Of a stretch of 64,000 nt of DNA, positions 24,840-32,634 are shown piece by piece. The translations under genes were made by a program, and so were the position numbers. The notes below the pieces were generated by a model. It worked only from the letters and a program-made list of their open reading frames with translations, was not told the origin of the DNA and did not search any database. Each line of letters starts with the position of its first letter. Position 1 is the stretch's first letter. The DNA is from Aliarcobacter butzleri (GTDB taxonomy: Bacteria; Campylobacterota; Campylobacteria; Campylobacterales; Arcobacteraceae), in NCBI RefSeq assembly GCF_900187115.1, contig NZ_LT906455.1, forward strand, positions 372,001-436,000, given 5' to 3'.

Positions 24840-25807
24840 TGGAAATTTTTAATCAGAAAAAAATCTATGATTTTATGGGTAAAAAGTGGCCTTTCTTGAT
24901 TTTTTCAACTATTTTGATGATTATTTCATTGGTATTAGTTTTTACAAGAGGTTTTAACTTTGGTATTGATTTTGTTGGTGGAACAATTGTTCAAGTAAAA
25001 TATGATCAAACTGCACCTATTGAAAAAATAAGAGAAGTTTTAAAAGATACTAAATATGCTAGTGCAGTTGTAACAGAGTTTGGTTCAACTGAAGAAGTAA
25101 CTATTAGAATTACAGGAAGCAGCTCAGATTTAACACATGATATTAGTGATGAAATGAATAAAATTTTAGTTCCAACTGGTAATTTTGAGATTAGAAAAAT
25201 TGATATGGTTGGTTCAAAAGTGGGTGCTGAACTTAGAGAAAAAGGTGTAATATCTTTAATTTTAGCTTTAGCTGCAATATTGATATATATTGGTTGGAGA
25301 TTTGAGTGGAGATTTGCTATTGCGTCTATTTTAGGTCTTATTCATGATATTATTATTACTTTAGGACTTTTAAGTCTATTTAAAGTTGATATTAACTTAG
25401 ATATGATTGCCGCTATTTTAACTCTAGTTGGATATACAATAAATGATACAATTATTGTTAATGATAGAATTAGAGAACAAGTTCAAATAACAAAAGAGAA
25501 AGATTTAGATAAGATTATTAATGAATCAGTTAGTAGAACTTTGTCAAGAACTGTTTTAACATCACTTTCAACTCTGTTCGTTGTAACAACGATGCTTATT
25601 TTTGGTGGTGAAATAATTTATTCATTCTCATTTACTTTATTTGTTGGAATTATAATTGGAACGTATTCATCTATTTATTTCGTTTCAAGTTTCTTAAAAT
25701 TCTTTGGCTTCTCTGTTGATGATTATAGAGATAAAGAAGCAGAAAAAATAAAAAGAAAAAAAGATAAAGAAAAACTTCGTTCAATGTATGAACAAGGAAC
25801 AATCTAA
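24839..25807 (+). CDS. secF: Protein translocase subunit SecF
   Basis: The 322-residue protein has six membrane helices, the SecF motif GFNFGIDFVGGTIVQV at residues 40-55, and LTLVGYTINDTIIVNDRIRE in TM4. SecDF draws exported proteins into the periplasm using the proton gradient. Translation is coupled to secD through TAATG. A long perfect hairpin and a small membrane-protein gene follow. Confidence 0.95.
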   Translation: MEIFNQKKIYDFMGKKWPFLIFSTILMIISLVLVFTRGFNFGIDFVGGTIVQVKYDQTAPIEKIREVLKDTKYASAVVTEFGSTEEVTIRITGSSSDLTHDISDEMNKILVPTGNFEIRKIDMVGSKVGAELREKGVISLILALAAILIYIGWRFEWRFAIASILGLIHDIIITLGLLSLFKVDINLDMIAAILTLVGYTINDTIIVNDRIREQVQITKEKDLDKIINESVSRTLSRTVLTSLSTLFVVTTMLIFGGEIIYSFSFTLFVGIIIGTYSSIYFVSSFLKFFGFSVDDYRDKEAEKIKRKKDKEKLRSMYEQGTI

Positions 25808-25824
25808 ACAAAACATATTGATTA

Positions 25825-25856
25825 AAATACTCAAAGATAAAAATCTTTGAGTATTT
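25825..25856 (+). terminator. 14-bp hairpin downstream of secF
   Basis: AAATACTCAAAGAT (25825-25838) and ATCTTTGAGTATTT (25843-25856) form a perfect stem with an AAAA loop. Only a short T run (TTT in the stem) is present, followed by AAATAAGG. It is probably the terminator of yajC-secD-secF, or a partial one if the next small gene is read from the same promoter. Confidence 0.55.
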
Positions 25857-25875
25857 AAATAAGGATTAAAAATAT

Positions 25876-26055
25876 ATGAAATCTAGTAAAGTATTATTAG
25901 GTATTGTAATTCTACTTTTAGCTATTTTAACTACAATTATTTTTAAAATAATTGATAGCAATAAAAAAGTTGAAGAAGAAATAGTAGAGAATAAAGAACC
26001 ACAACAAAGTTCTATTCAAGATAGAAGAAATGCTTTAAAGGAAGTTTTTAAATAG
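25876..26055 (+). CDS. Small single-pass membrane protein, 59 residues
   Basis: ATG at 25876 opens a 59-codon frame ending in TAG at 26055. The first 27 residues are MKSSK followed by a strongly hydrophobic helix (VLLGIVILLLAILTTIIFKI), then a charged tail with EEEIVENKEPQQSS and DRRNALKEVFK. TAAGGATTAAAAATAT provides a ribosome binding site. It follows secF in the same direction, so it may be a Sec- or membrane-associated accessory; no family was recognised. Its last eight bases overlap the convergent gene at 26048-26452. Confidence 0.65.
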   Translation: MKSSKVLLGIVILLLAILTTIIFKIIDSNKKVEEEIVENKEPQQSSIQDRRNALKEVFK

Positions 26056-26452
26056 ACTTTTTATAAAGCAGTAAAAAGAAAAAATATGCACCTAAAAAGC
26101 TTAATGGTGCATATACATAGTTTTGTATTAAATCGTTAGCAAATAAATAAGCGACAAAATTTAAAAGAAATATAAATATCATAATCTTTAATAAACTATC
26201 CAAATATTTTTCCAAAGAATCAATTTTAATAATCTCTAATTTTGTTAAAACTACAACTAGAAAAAATAGATTAATGATTATCGAAAAAAAAGATAATTCA
26301 AAGTTTTTATTTTCTACTATATTTAGTGATTGTATGGCTATTGAGCCAATAATAATAGCTATTGAACCGTACCTTGCAAGGAACTCTAAATCAAGAAACT
26401 TTTTTAAACAACATTTTGATTTTGGCCAGAGAATTCTTCTTTTTTCTTTCAT
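26048..26452 (-). CDS. Hypothetical membrane protein after motB
   Basis: The 134-residue protein has a basic, cysteine-containing N-terminus (MKEKRRILWPKSKCCLKKF) and four predicted membrane helices at about residues 27-46, 54-72, 88-106 and 112-130. It begins five bases after the motB stop, so it is the last gene of a motA-motB operon and might be a motor accessory, but no known motif supports that. I do not recognise the family. Confidence 0.7.
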   Translation of the reverse strand: MKEKRRILWPKSKCCLKKFLDLEFLARYGSIAIIIGSIAIQSLNIVENKNFELSFFSIIINLFFLVVVLTKLEIIKIDSLEKYLDSLLKIMIFIFLLNFVAYLFANDLIQNYVYAPLSFLGAYFFFLLLYKKSI

Positions 26453-26457
26453 GTTTA

Positions 26458-27213
26458 CTATTGTTGTCCATTATCTTTCATGTTGTTAAATATTGTTTCT
26501 AAATCAACATCGCCTTCTTCAACTTTTTGCATTGTTTGTAACTCAAATACAACAACTCTTTTGTCTTTTAAATTACCAGATTTATTTGAACCATAACCAC
26601 TTGAATACAATCTATTACTTGGAATATTATATTTTAGAAGTTCTCTAATAACGTTATTTGCACGTGCTGTTGATAAATCTAAAGCATCTTTGTATCTTGA
26701 TTTATTAACTTCGCTATCTTCTGCATATCCTTTTACATTTATTTCTGTGTCACTTGGCATTGCAGAAATAAGTTGTGCTAATTTTTTTAGAAAATCTGCT
26801 GAATCTGCACCAGATAATTCTGCTTTACCTGATTCAAAAATTAAATGAGCAGGAACACTCATAAAAGTTCCATCAGATAATTCTAGTAAGTTTCCACCTT
26901 TTGCATTTTTATTTTCTAATTCATTTTGTTTAGTAAGTGGTTGAACTACAGGTTTTCGTCCTTCATCAGGTTCATTTGTAGGATCAGTTGTCATTGATTT
27001 TTCTGTTTCTTCTTGCTCTTTTATAGTGTCTGAAGCTGCAAAATTATATATCTTCATAAACTCTTCTTTTAGAGCTTTTTGCTTTTCAACATTTATCGAA
27101 GCAAGTGCATAAAGCGCAATAAATAGTGCTAATAATAAGCTAAGAAAGTCTGCATAAGGAACTGCCCACTTTTCACCAGCTGGGCATTCACATTTACATT
27201 TCTTTTTTGCCAT
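26458..27213 (-). CDS. motB: Flagellar motor stator protein MotB
   Basis: The 251-residue protein has a short N-terminus rich in Lys and Cys, one membrane helix VPYADFLSLLLALFIALYAL with the proton-carrying D22, a linker, and a C-terminal OmpA-like peptidoglycan-binding domain (INVKGYAEDSEVNKSRYKDALDLSTARA ... YSSGYGSNK). With MotA it forms the proton-driven stator anchored to peptidoglycan. The gene begins three bases after the motA stop. It implies a flagellated organism, consistent with cheW at 56522. Confidence 0.95.
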   Translation of the reverse strand: MAKKKCKCECPAGEKWAVPYADFLSLLLALFIALYALASINVEKQKALKEEFMKIYNFAASDTIKEQEETEKSMTTDPTNEPDEGRKPVVQPLTKQNELENKNAKGGNLLELSDGTFMSVPAHLIFESGKAELSGADSADFLKKLAQLISAMPSDTEINVKGYAEDSEVNKSRYKDALDLSTARANNVIRELLKYNIPSNRLYSSGYGSNKSGNLKDKRVVVFELQTMQKVEEGDVDLETIFNNMKDNGQQ

Positions 27214-27216
27214 GTA

Positions 27217-27975
27217 TTAAACTTTTAATGGCATTGCTGTTACCATTTTTGTTAGTTTTAGTTTTAATTCTCCTGGTGCATCACCTCTAGCCATACCTTT
27301 TGCTGCAGCTAAAATTAGTTGTTGTTCTTTTACTATAACGTGACCTTTTGATTTCATTTTTAATCCCCAAGGACCTAAAAACATATACGAACCAGCAATC
27401 CCTGTAACAGTTGCTGTAAACGCTCCTGCAATACCTGCAGCCATTTCAGCTGGATTATCTAATTTTTGTAAAGCCAAAATAAGTCCTAAAACGGCTCCAA
27501 CAAGTCCCATTGTAGGACATGTTTCTCCAGCAAGCAACCAGTAATGAGATGCACTGTGATAATAGTGCTCTGTTTCTTCTATAACAGGTTCTAAAGATTC
27601 TTCGATTTGTTCTTCTTTTGAACCATCAATAACCATACTCAAAGCTTCTTTTAAAAATTCATGATTTATATTTTGTACATCTTTTTCTAAAGCAAGAACA
27701 CCTTGTTTCTTAACAGTAATTGCATATTCGACTAATTCATCAATTCTAGCTTCAAAATTTATAGGCAACTTTTTAAATATCATCTTAAATTCTTTAAAAG
27801 CAGCAGATATTGCATGTGACTCAGTCGCTGTTACAGCAGATAACATAGCTGTTGGAATAACAATAAGAAAAGATGAAAAATGAAGAACGTGAAGAGGATT
27901 TCCTCCCTCCATTAAGTCACCAATTGAAATAGAAGCAACCGCACCAATCATACCTATAAGTACTGATAAATCCAT
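27217..27975 (-). CDS. motA: Flagellar motor stator protein MotA
   Basis: The 252-residue protein matches MotA: four membrane helices, a cytosolic loop with charged residues between TM2 and TM3, and the TM3-TM4 block GETCPTMGLVGAVLGLILAL followed by MAAGIAGAFTATVTGIAGSYMF. Proline and glycine residues near the proton path are conserved. It is the first gene of the motA-motB operon. Its promoter region carries a 12-bp inverted repeat around a TATAAT. Confidence 0.95.
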   Translation of the reverse strand: MDLSVLIGMIGAVASISIGDLMEGGNPLHVLHFSSFLIVIPTAMLSAVTATESHAISAAFKEFKMIFKKLPINFEARIDELVEYAITVKKQGVLALEKDVQNINHEFLKEALSMVIDGSKEEQIEESLEPVIEETEHYYHSASHYWLLAGETCPTMGLVGAVLGLILALQKLDNPAEMAAGIAGAFTATVTGIAGSYMFLGPWGLKMKSKGHVIVKEQQLILAAAKGMARGDAPGELKLKLTKMVTAMPLKV

Positions 27976-27985
27976 ATATTATCCT

Positions 27986-28034
27986 GAGAATTTTTTATAT
28001 ATTATACTATCTAAATATTTATTAAAAAATTCTC
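27986..28034. repeat. Inverted repeat around the motA promoter
   Basis: GAGAATTTTTTA (27986-27997) and TAAAAAATTCTC (28023-28034) are perfect 12-base inverted arms separated by 25 bases. On the minus strand a TATAAT -10 for motA lies between them (28001-28006). It may be an operator or simply a long hairpin in the untranslated region. Confidence 0.5.
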
Positions 28035-28122
28035 ATAATATTTTGTTATTTATGTAAAAAGCACTTTTTTAACATTTTTTGGTTAATATCTTATCTTTAA
28101 TAAAAAATAAAAAAGGATAAAA

Positions 28123-28467
28123 ATGGACTGGGGTAAAGTAATATATATTTTCTTTTCGTTAATGTCTTTGACTACAACAGCAGGTTTTTTATATGAACCA
28201 AATGCAATAGCACTGTTTATTGCCGCGGGCGTAAATGTAATTTCTACAATATTAAAGTTAGGTGTTAAAAATTTACTTGCAGCAGAGTTATTAGCTAGTT
28301 CTTTAGTGGCTGATTTACATTTAATTCCATCATTTTTAGTACTAACGTTTACAAATAATTTACCTTTAGCTATATCTTTAGCAATTGGTGCAATAGTTGC
28401 AAACGCTTTCTCAATAGCTTTAGCTTTAATAGAGAGTGCAAAAAGTCAAGATAAGGAAGATTTTTAA
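28123..28467 (+). CDS. Small integral membrane protein (possibly DUF6394)
   Basis: The 114-residue protein consists mostly of four hydrophobic helices ([63 protein letters not shown], and [22 protein letters not shown]) with a short acidic C-terminal tail. I think it corresponds to a Campylobacterota family named DUF6394, but this is a weak recollection. AAAAAGGATAAAA precedes the ATG. The stop overlaps the leuS ATG, so it is co-translated with leuS. Confidence 0.7.
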   Translation: MDWGKVIYIFFSLMSLTTTAGFLYEPNAIALFIAAGVNVISTILKLGVKNLLAAELLASSLVADLHLIPSFLVLTFTNNLPLAISLAIGAIVANAFSIALALIESAKSQDKEDF

Positions 28468-30932
28468 TGGAATATATTTCAAAAGATATTGAAAAAAAAT
28501 GGCAAAATTTTTGGAGTGAAAATCAATCTTTTGAGCCAAGCAGTAGTAAAACAAAAGAGAAAAAATATATTTTAAGTATGTTTCCATATCCAAGTGGTAG
28601 AATTCATATGGGACATGTTAGAAACTACTGTATTGGTGATGCTTTTGCAAGACATTTTAGAAAATCAGATTTTAATGTTTTACACCCAATTGGTTGGGAT
28701 AGTTTTGGAATGCCAGCTGAAAATGCAGCAATAAAACATAAACTTCATCCTAAAAAATGGACTTATGAAAATATTGATTATATGAGAGATGAATTAAAAT
28801 CATTAGGTTTATCTTTTTCAAAAAACAGAGAGTTTGCAACTAGTGATGAACTTTATACAAAATGGGAACAAGAATTTATTATTAAAATGTATGAAGCTGG
28901 AATCATCTATAGAAAATCTGCAACTGTAAATTGGTGTCCACATGATCAAACAGTTTTAGCAAATGAACAACTTGAAGAAGGATGTTGTTGGAGATGCGGA
29001 ACTGAAGTTGTACAAAAAGAGATGCCAGGATATTATATTGGTATTACAAAATATGCACAAGAACTACTTGATGATTTAGAAAAATTAAAAGAAGATTGGC
29101 CTTCACAAGTTTTAACAATGCAAGAAAATTGGATTGGAAGAAGCGAAGGTTTAGAATTTAAATTTGATTTATCAAAAGAATCAAGAGCAAAATTAGAAAG
29201 AGCTTTTACAAAATATTTTGTATTTACAACAAGACCTGATACAATTTATGGAGTTTCTTATTCTGCACTTGCTCCTGAACATCCAATAGTTAAATATATA
29301 GTTGAAAAAAATCTTTTACCAGAGAAAAAAATTAAAGCTATAAAAGCTATGCAAAAAATTCCAGAAAGAGATAGAGCAACTCAAGAAAAAGAAGGAATTG
29401 ATTTAGAAATTGAAGTAATGCATCCATTAACAGGAAAAACTATTCCTGTTTGGGTTGCAAACTTTGTATTAAGTTCTTATGGTGGAGGTGCTGTTATGGC
29501 AGTTCCAGCACATGATCAAAGAGATTTTGAGTTTGCAAAAAAATATAATTTACCAATAAAACAAGTTATTGTTGGTCCTGATGGAATTATTGAAAATCAA
29601 ACAGAAGCTTATACAGCAGAAGGAAGATTAATAGAGAGTGAGAATTTCACTGGAGTTACAAATATAGAAGCTAAAAAAGCAATAATTTATCATTTTGAAC
29701 AAAATTCTTTTGGGATTAAAAAAGTAAATTATAAGTTAAGAGATTGGGGTGTTTCAAGACAAAGATATTGGGGAGCACCAATTCCATTTATTCATTGTGA
29801 AAAATGTGGTTTAGTTCCTGAAAAAATTGAGAATCTTCCAGTTGCATTACCTGAAGATGTTGAAATTACAGGAGAAGGAAATCCTTTAGATACTCATCCA
29901 ACTTGGAAACATTGCACTTGTCCAAAATGTGGAGAAAAAGCTACTAGAGAAACTGATACTTTAGATACATTTGTTCAATCATCTTGGTACTTTTTAAGAT
30001 ATGCAACGGATAATAAAAAATGGAATGAAGTTGGAATATCAAAAGAAGATAGTGATTATTGGATGGATGTTGATCAATATATTGGTGGAATTGAACATGC
30101 GATTTTACACCTTTTATATGCAAGATTTTTTACAAAAGTTTTAAGAGATTTAGGATATACAAATTCAAGCGAACCATTTAAAAAACTTCTTACTCAAGGA
30201 ATGGTTTTAAAAGATGGTGCAAAAATGTCAAAATCAAAAGGAAATGTAGTTGATCCTGATTTGATTATTGATAAATATGGTGCAGATACTGCAAGATTAT
30301 TTATTCTTTTTGCTGCTCCTCCAACAAAAGAGTTAGAGTGGAATGATAGTGCTGTTGAAGGTGCTTTTAGATTTATAAAAAAATTCTTTGAAAGAGCAGA
30401 AAATGTAAATCAAAATGGATTAGATAATTTTAAATCAATAGACCATTCAGCTTTAAGTAAAGAAGAAAAAGAAGCAAGAAAAAAAGTATATGAGGCACTG
30501 TTAAAATCAAATGAGGTATTTACAAAAACTTATACTTTCAATACTTTAATAGCTTCTTGTATGGAAGCTTTAAATGCGCTTCAAACTCAAAAAAATGATA
30601 GTATTTGGGCAGAAGGTTATTATATCTTAACAAATATTTTAGAACCAATTATTCCTCATGCTTGTTGGGAATTATCAAAAAAACTGTTTGATTTGAAAAA
30701 TTTTGATGGAAAAATTGAACTAAAAGAAGAAGTTTTTGCACTTGAATCAATAATTTTAGCAGTAACAGTAAATGGTAAAAAAAGATGCGAAATTGAAGTT
30801 GCTCCTGATACTTCAAAAGATGAAATTTTAGTAAAAGCAAAAATTGCTTCTGCTAAATGGTTAGAAAATAGTGAAATTTTAAAAGAGATTGTTGTTCCAA
30901 ATAAACTTGTGAACTTTGTAATAAAAGGATAG
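28467..30932 (+). CDS. leuS: Leucyl-tRNA synthetase
   Basis: The 821-residue class I synthetase carries the HIGH-type motif [15 protein letters not shown] near residue 41, zinc-type cysteines in [14 protein letters not shown] and CCWRCGTE, the CP1 editing domain with [13 protein letters not shown] and a [15 protein letters not shown] segment, and [13 protein letters not shown]. It charges tRNA-Leu. It overlaps the upstream membrane-protein gene by one base and is followed after two bases by lptE, the same order seen in many Gram-negative bacteria. Confidence 0.97.
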   Translation: MEYISKDIEKKWQNFWSENQSFEPSSSKTKEKKYILSMFPYPSGRIHMGHVRNYCIGDAFARHFRKSDFNVLHPIGWDSFGMPAENAAIKHKLHPKKWTYENIDYMRDELKSLGLSFSKNREFATSDELYTKWEQEFIIKMYEAGIIYRKSATVNWCPHDQTVLANEQLEEGCCWRCGTEVVQKEMPGYYIGITKYAQELLDDLEKLKEDWPSQVLTMQENWIGRSEGLEFKFDLSKESRAKLERAFTKYFVFTTRPDTIYGVSYSALAPEHPIVKYIVEKNLLPEKKIKAIKAMQKIPERDRATQEKEGIDLEIEVMHPLTGKTIPVWVANFVLSSYGGGAVMAVPAHDQRDFEFAKKYNLPIKQVIVGPDGIIENQTEAYTAEGRLIESENFTGVTNIEAKKAIIYHFEQNSFGIKKVNYKLRDWGVSRQRYWGAPIPFIHCEKCGLVPEKIENLPVALPEDVEITGEGNPLDTHPTWKHCTCPKCGEKATRETDTLDTFVQSSWYFLRYATDNKKWNEVGISKEDSDYWMDVDQYIGGIEHAILHLLYARFFTKVLRDLGYTNSSEPFKKLLTQGMVLKDGAKMSKSKGNVVDPDLIIDKYGADTARLFILFAAPPTKELEWNDSAVEGAFRFIKKFFERAENVNQNGLDNFKSIDHSALSKEEKEARKKVYEALLKSNEVFTKTYTFNTLIASCMEALNALQTQKNDSIWAEGYYILTNILEPIIPHACWELSKKLFDLKNFDGKIELKEEVFALESIILAVTVNGKKRCEIEVAPDTSKDEILVKAKIASAKWLENSEILKEIVVPNKLVNFVIKG

Positions 30933-30934
30933 AT

Positions 30935-31459
30935 ATGTTTCATACAAAAAAAGTTTTATTAACTATTTTTTCTGTAAGTTTGGCTTTTTTATTTGTTGCT
31001 TGTGGATATAAACCATCAACTTATTATGCTAAAAAAGAGATGGAAGGAAATGTTTATGTAAAACTTGATGTTAGTTTAGTTGACCCTAGAAACTCTGTTT
31101 TAGTAAAAGACGCAGTTACAAAAATCTTGATTCAAAAACTAGATTCAAATTTAGTAGATAAAGAAAAAGATGCAGATGTTGTTATGAATTTAGGGATAAG
31201 TTCTGTTAATTTAAGCGCCTTACAATATGATGCTAAAGGGTATAACAAATTATATAAAGCACAAGTTTTTATAAGAGTTGACTATTATAGAAAAGAAAAT
31301 GGAATAAAAAAATCATTTACAGTTGATGGAGAATATGACTTTGCTGTTGATATAGGTGGAACAATCACTGATGCAAATAGATATGATGCTATTACTAAAG
31401 CTTCTGACCAAGCTGTAAGTGAAGTAGTATCAAGAATTGCAGTACAATCTTTTAAATAG
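30935..31459 (+). CDS. lptE: LPS-assembly lipoprotein LptE-like
   Basis: The 174-residue protein has a lipoprotein signal with lipobox FVAC and C23, directly followed by GYKPSTYYAK, the usual LptE beginning. The rest is compatible with the small alpha/beta LptE fold. Its position right after leuS is the classic context for LptE (RlpB). LptE plugs the LptD channel that inserts lipopolysaccharide into the outer membrane. Sequence conservation in this family is low, so the assignment relies partly on context. Confidence 0.75.
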   Translation: MFHTKKVLLTIFSVSLAFLFVACGYKPSTYYAKKEMEGNVYVKLDVSLVDPRNSVLVKDAVTKILIQKLDSNLVDKEKDADVVMNLGISSVNLSALQYDAKGYNKLYKAQVFIRVDYYRKENGIKKSFTVDGEYDFAVDIGGTITDANRYDAITKASDQAVSEVVSRIAVQSFK

Positions 31460-31461
31460 AT

Positions 31462-32634
31462 ATGAAACTTGATTTAAAAAAAGTAAATTTAGAAGAGTTT
31501 TTAAAATATAAAACTCTTTATTATGACAAGATAGATTTTACGATAGTAAGGTCTTCTTGGAATAAACTTTCAGCGAAAATAAAACTTCCTTTTGTAATTC
31601 ATATTGTTGGAACAAATGGAAAAGGAAGTACAGGAAGATTTTTAGCTCATTATTTACACAAAAAAGAGTTCAAAGTTTTACACTATAGTTCACCTCATAT
31701 TTTAAAATTCAATGAAAGAATTTGGATAAATGGAAGTGATGTTAGTGATGAAAATTTGGAAATTGCTCATAAATTTTTACAAGAGTTATTTGAAATAGAA
31801 CTTTTAGAAAAATTAACATATTTTGAATATACAACACTATTGGCTTTTTATTTATCAAAAGATTTTGATTATTTAGTTTTAGAAGCTGGACTTGGTGGAG
31901 AGTTTGATGCAACAAATGTTGTAGAAAACAATATTTCACTAATTACAACTATTGGACTTGACCATCAAAGTTTTTTAGGAAACACAGTTGAAGAAATAGC
32001 CTCAACTAAAATGCGCTCAGCTGATAACAAAATGCTTATTGGTTATCAAGTCTTTCCTGAAGTTTTAGAAACAGCATATAAAGTAAAAGAGCAAATAAAA
32101 CAGCAAAGAAACAAAGATATAAAAATCATTGAAGTTAAAGAGTTTGATAAATATGAATTAAATCCTAAATTTGCAACTTTTCTAAAAAGAAATTTACATT
32201 TAGTAATTGCTTGTTTAAATGAACTTAAAATTCCACTTGATTTAAAACTTTTTGATGATACGCCACTTTTTGGAAGATGCCAAAAAGTTTTAAAAAATGT
32301 AACTATTGATGTTGGACATAATCCACTTGCTGCATTAGTTTTAGCAAATGAGTTTAAAAATAAAAAAGTAAATCTTATTTATAACTCTTACAAAGATAAA
32401 GATTATGAAACAGTTTTAAAAATACTAAAACCTATAATTAAAGCTATTACAATAATAGAAGTTGAAGATAAAAGAATAGTAGAAAAAGAAGAGTTAGAAA
32501 AACTAATAAAACAATTAGAATTAGCAAATAATAAGACAATAAAAATAGAAGAAAATGAAGAGTATTTAGTATTTGGTTCATTTTTAGTTGTTGAAAAATT
32601 CTTAACTTTGATTGGTTATGATGCAAACTCTTGA
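31462..32634 (+). CDS. folC: Folylpolyglutamate/dihydrofolate synthase
   Basis: The 390-residue Mur-ligase-type enzyme has the ATP-binding loop HIVGTNGKGSTGRF near residue 48, the SSPHILKFNERIWING motif, EAGLGGEFDATNVV, the TTIGLDHQSFLG motif with the metal-binding histidine, and DVGHNPLAA in the C-terminal domain. It adds glutamate to folates. It starts two bases after lptE. Its 3' end overlaps the helicase gene by about 17 bases. Confidence 0.93.
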   Translation: MKLDLKKVNLEEFLKYKTLYYDKIDFTIVRSSWNKLSAKIKLPFVIHIVGTNGKGSTGRFLAHYLHKKEFKVLHYSSPHILKFNERIWINGSDVSDENLEIAHKFLQELFEIELLEKLTYFEYTTLLAFYLSKDFDYLVLEAGLGGEFDATNVVENNISLITTIGLDHQSFLGNTVEEIASTKMRSADNKMLIGYQVFPEVLETAYKVKEQIKQQRNKDIKIIEVKEFDKYELNPKFATFLKRNLHLVIACLNELKIPLDLKLFDDTPLFGRCQKVLKNVTIDVGHNPLAALVLANEFKNKKVNLIYNSYKDKDYETVLKILKPIIKAITIIEVEDKRIVEKEELEKLIKQLELANNKTIKIEENEEYLVFGSFLVVEKFLTLIGYDANS

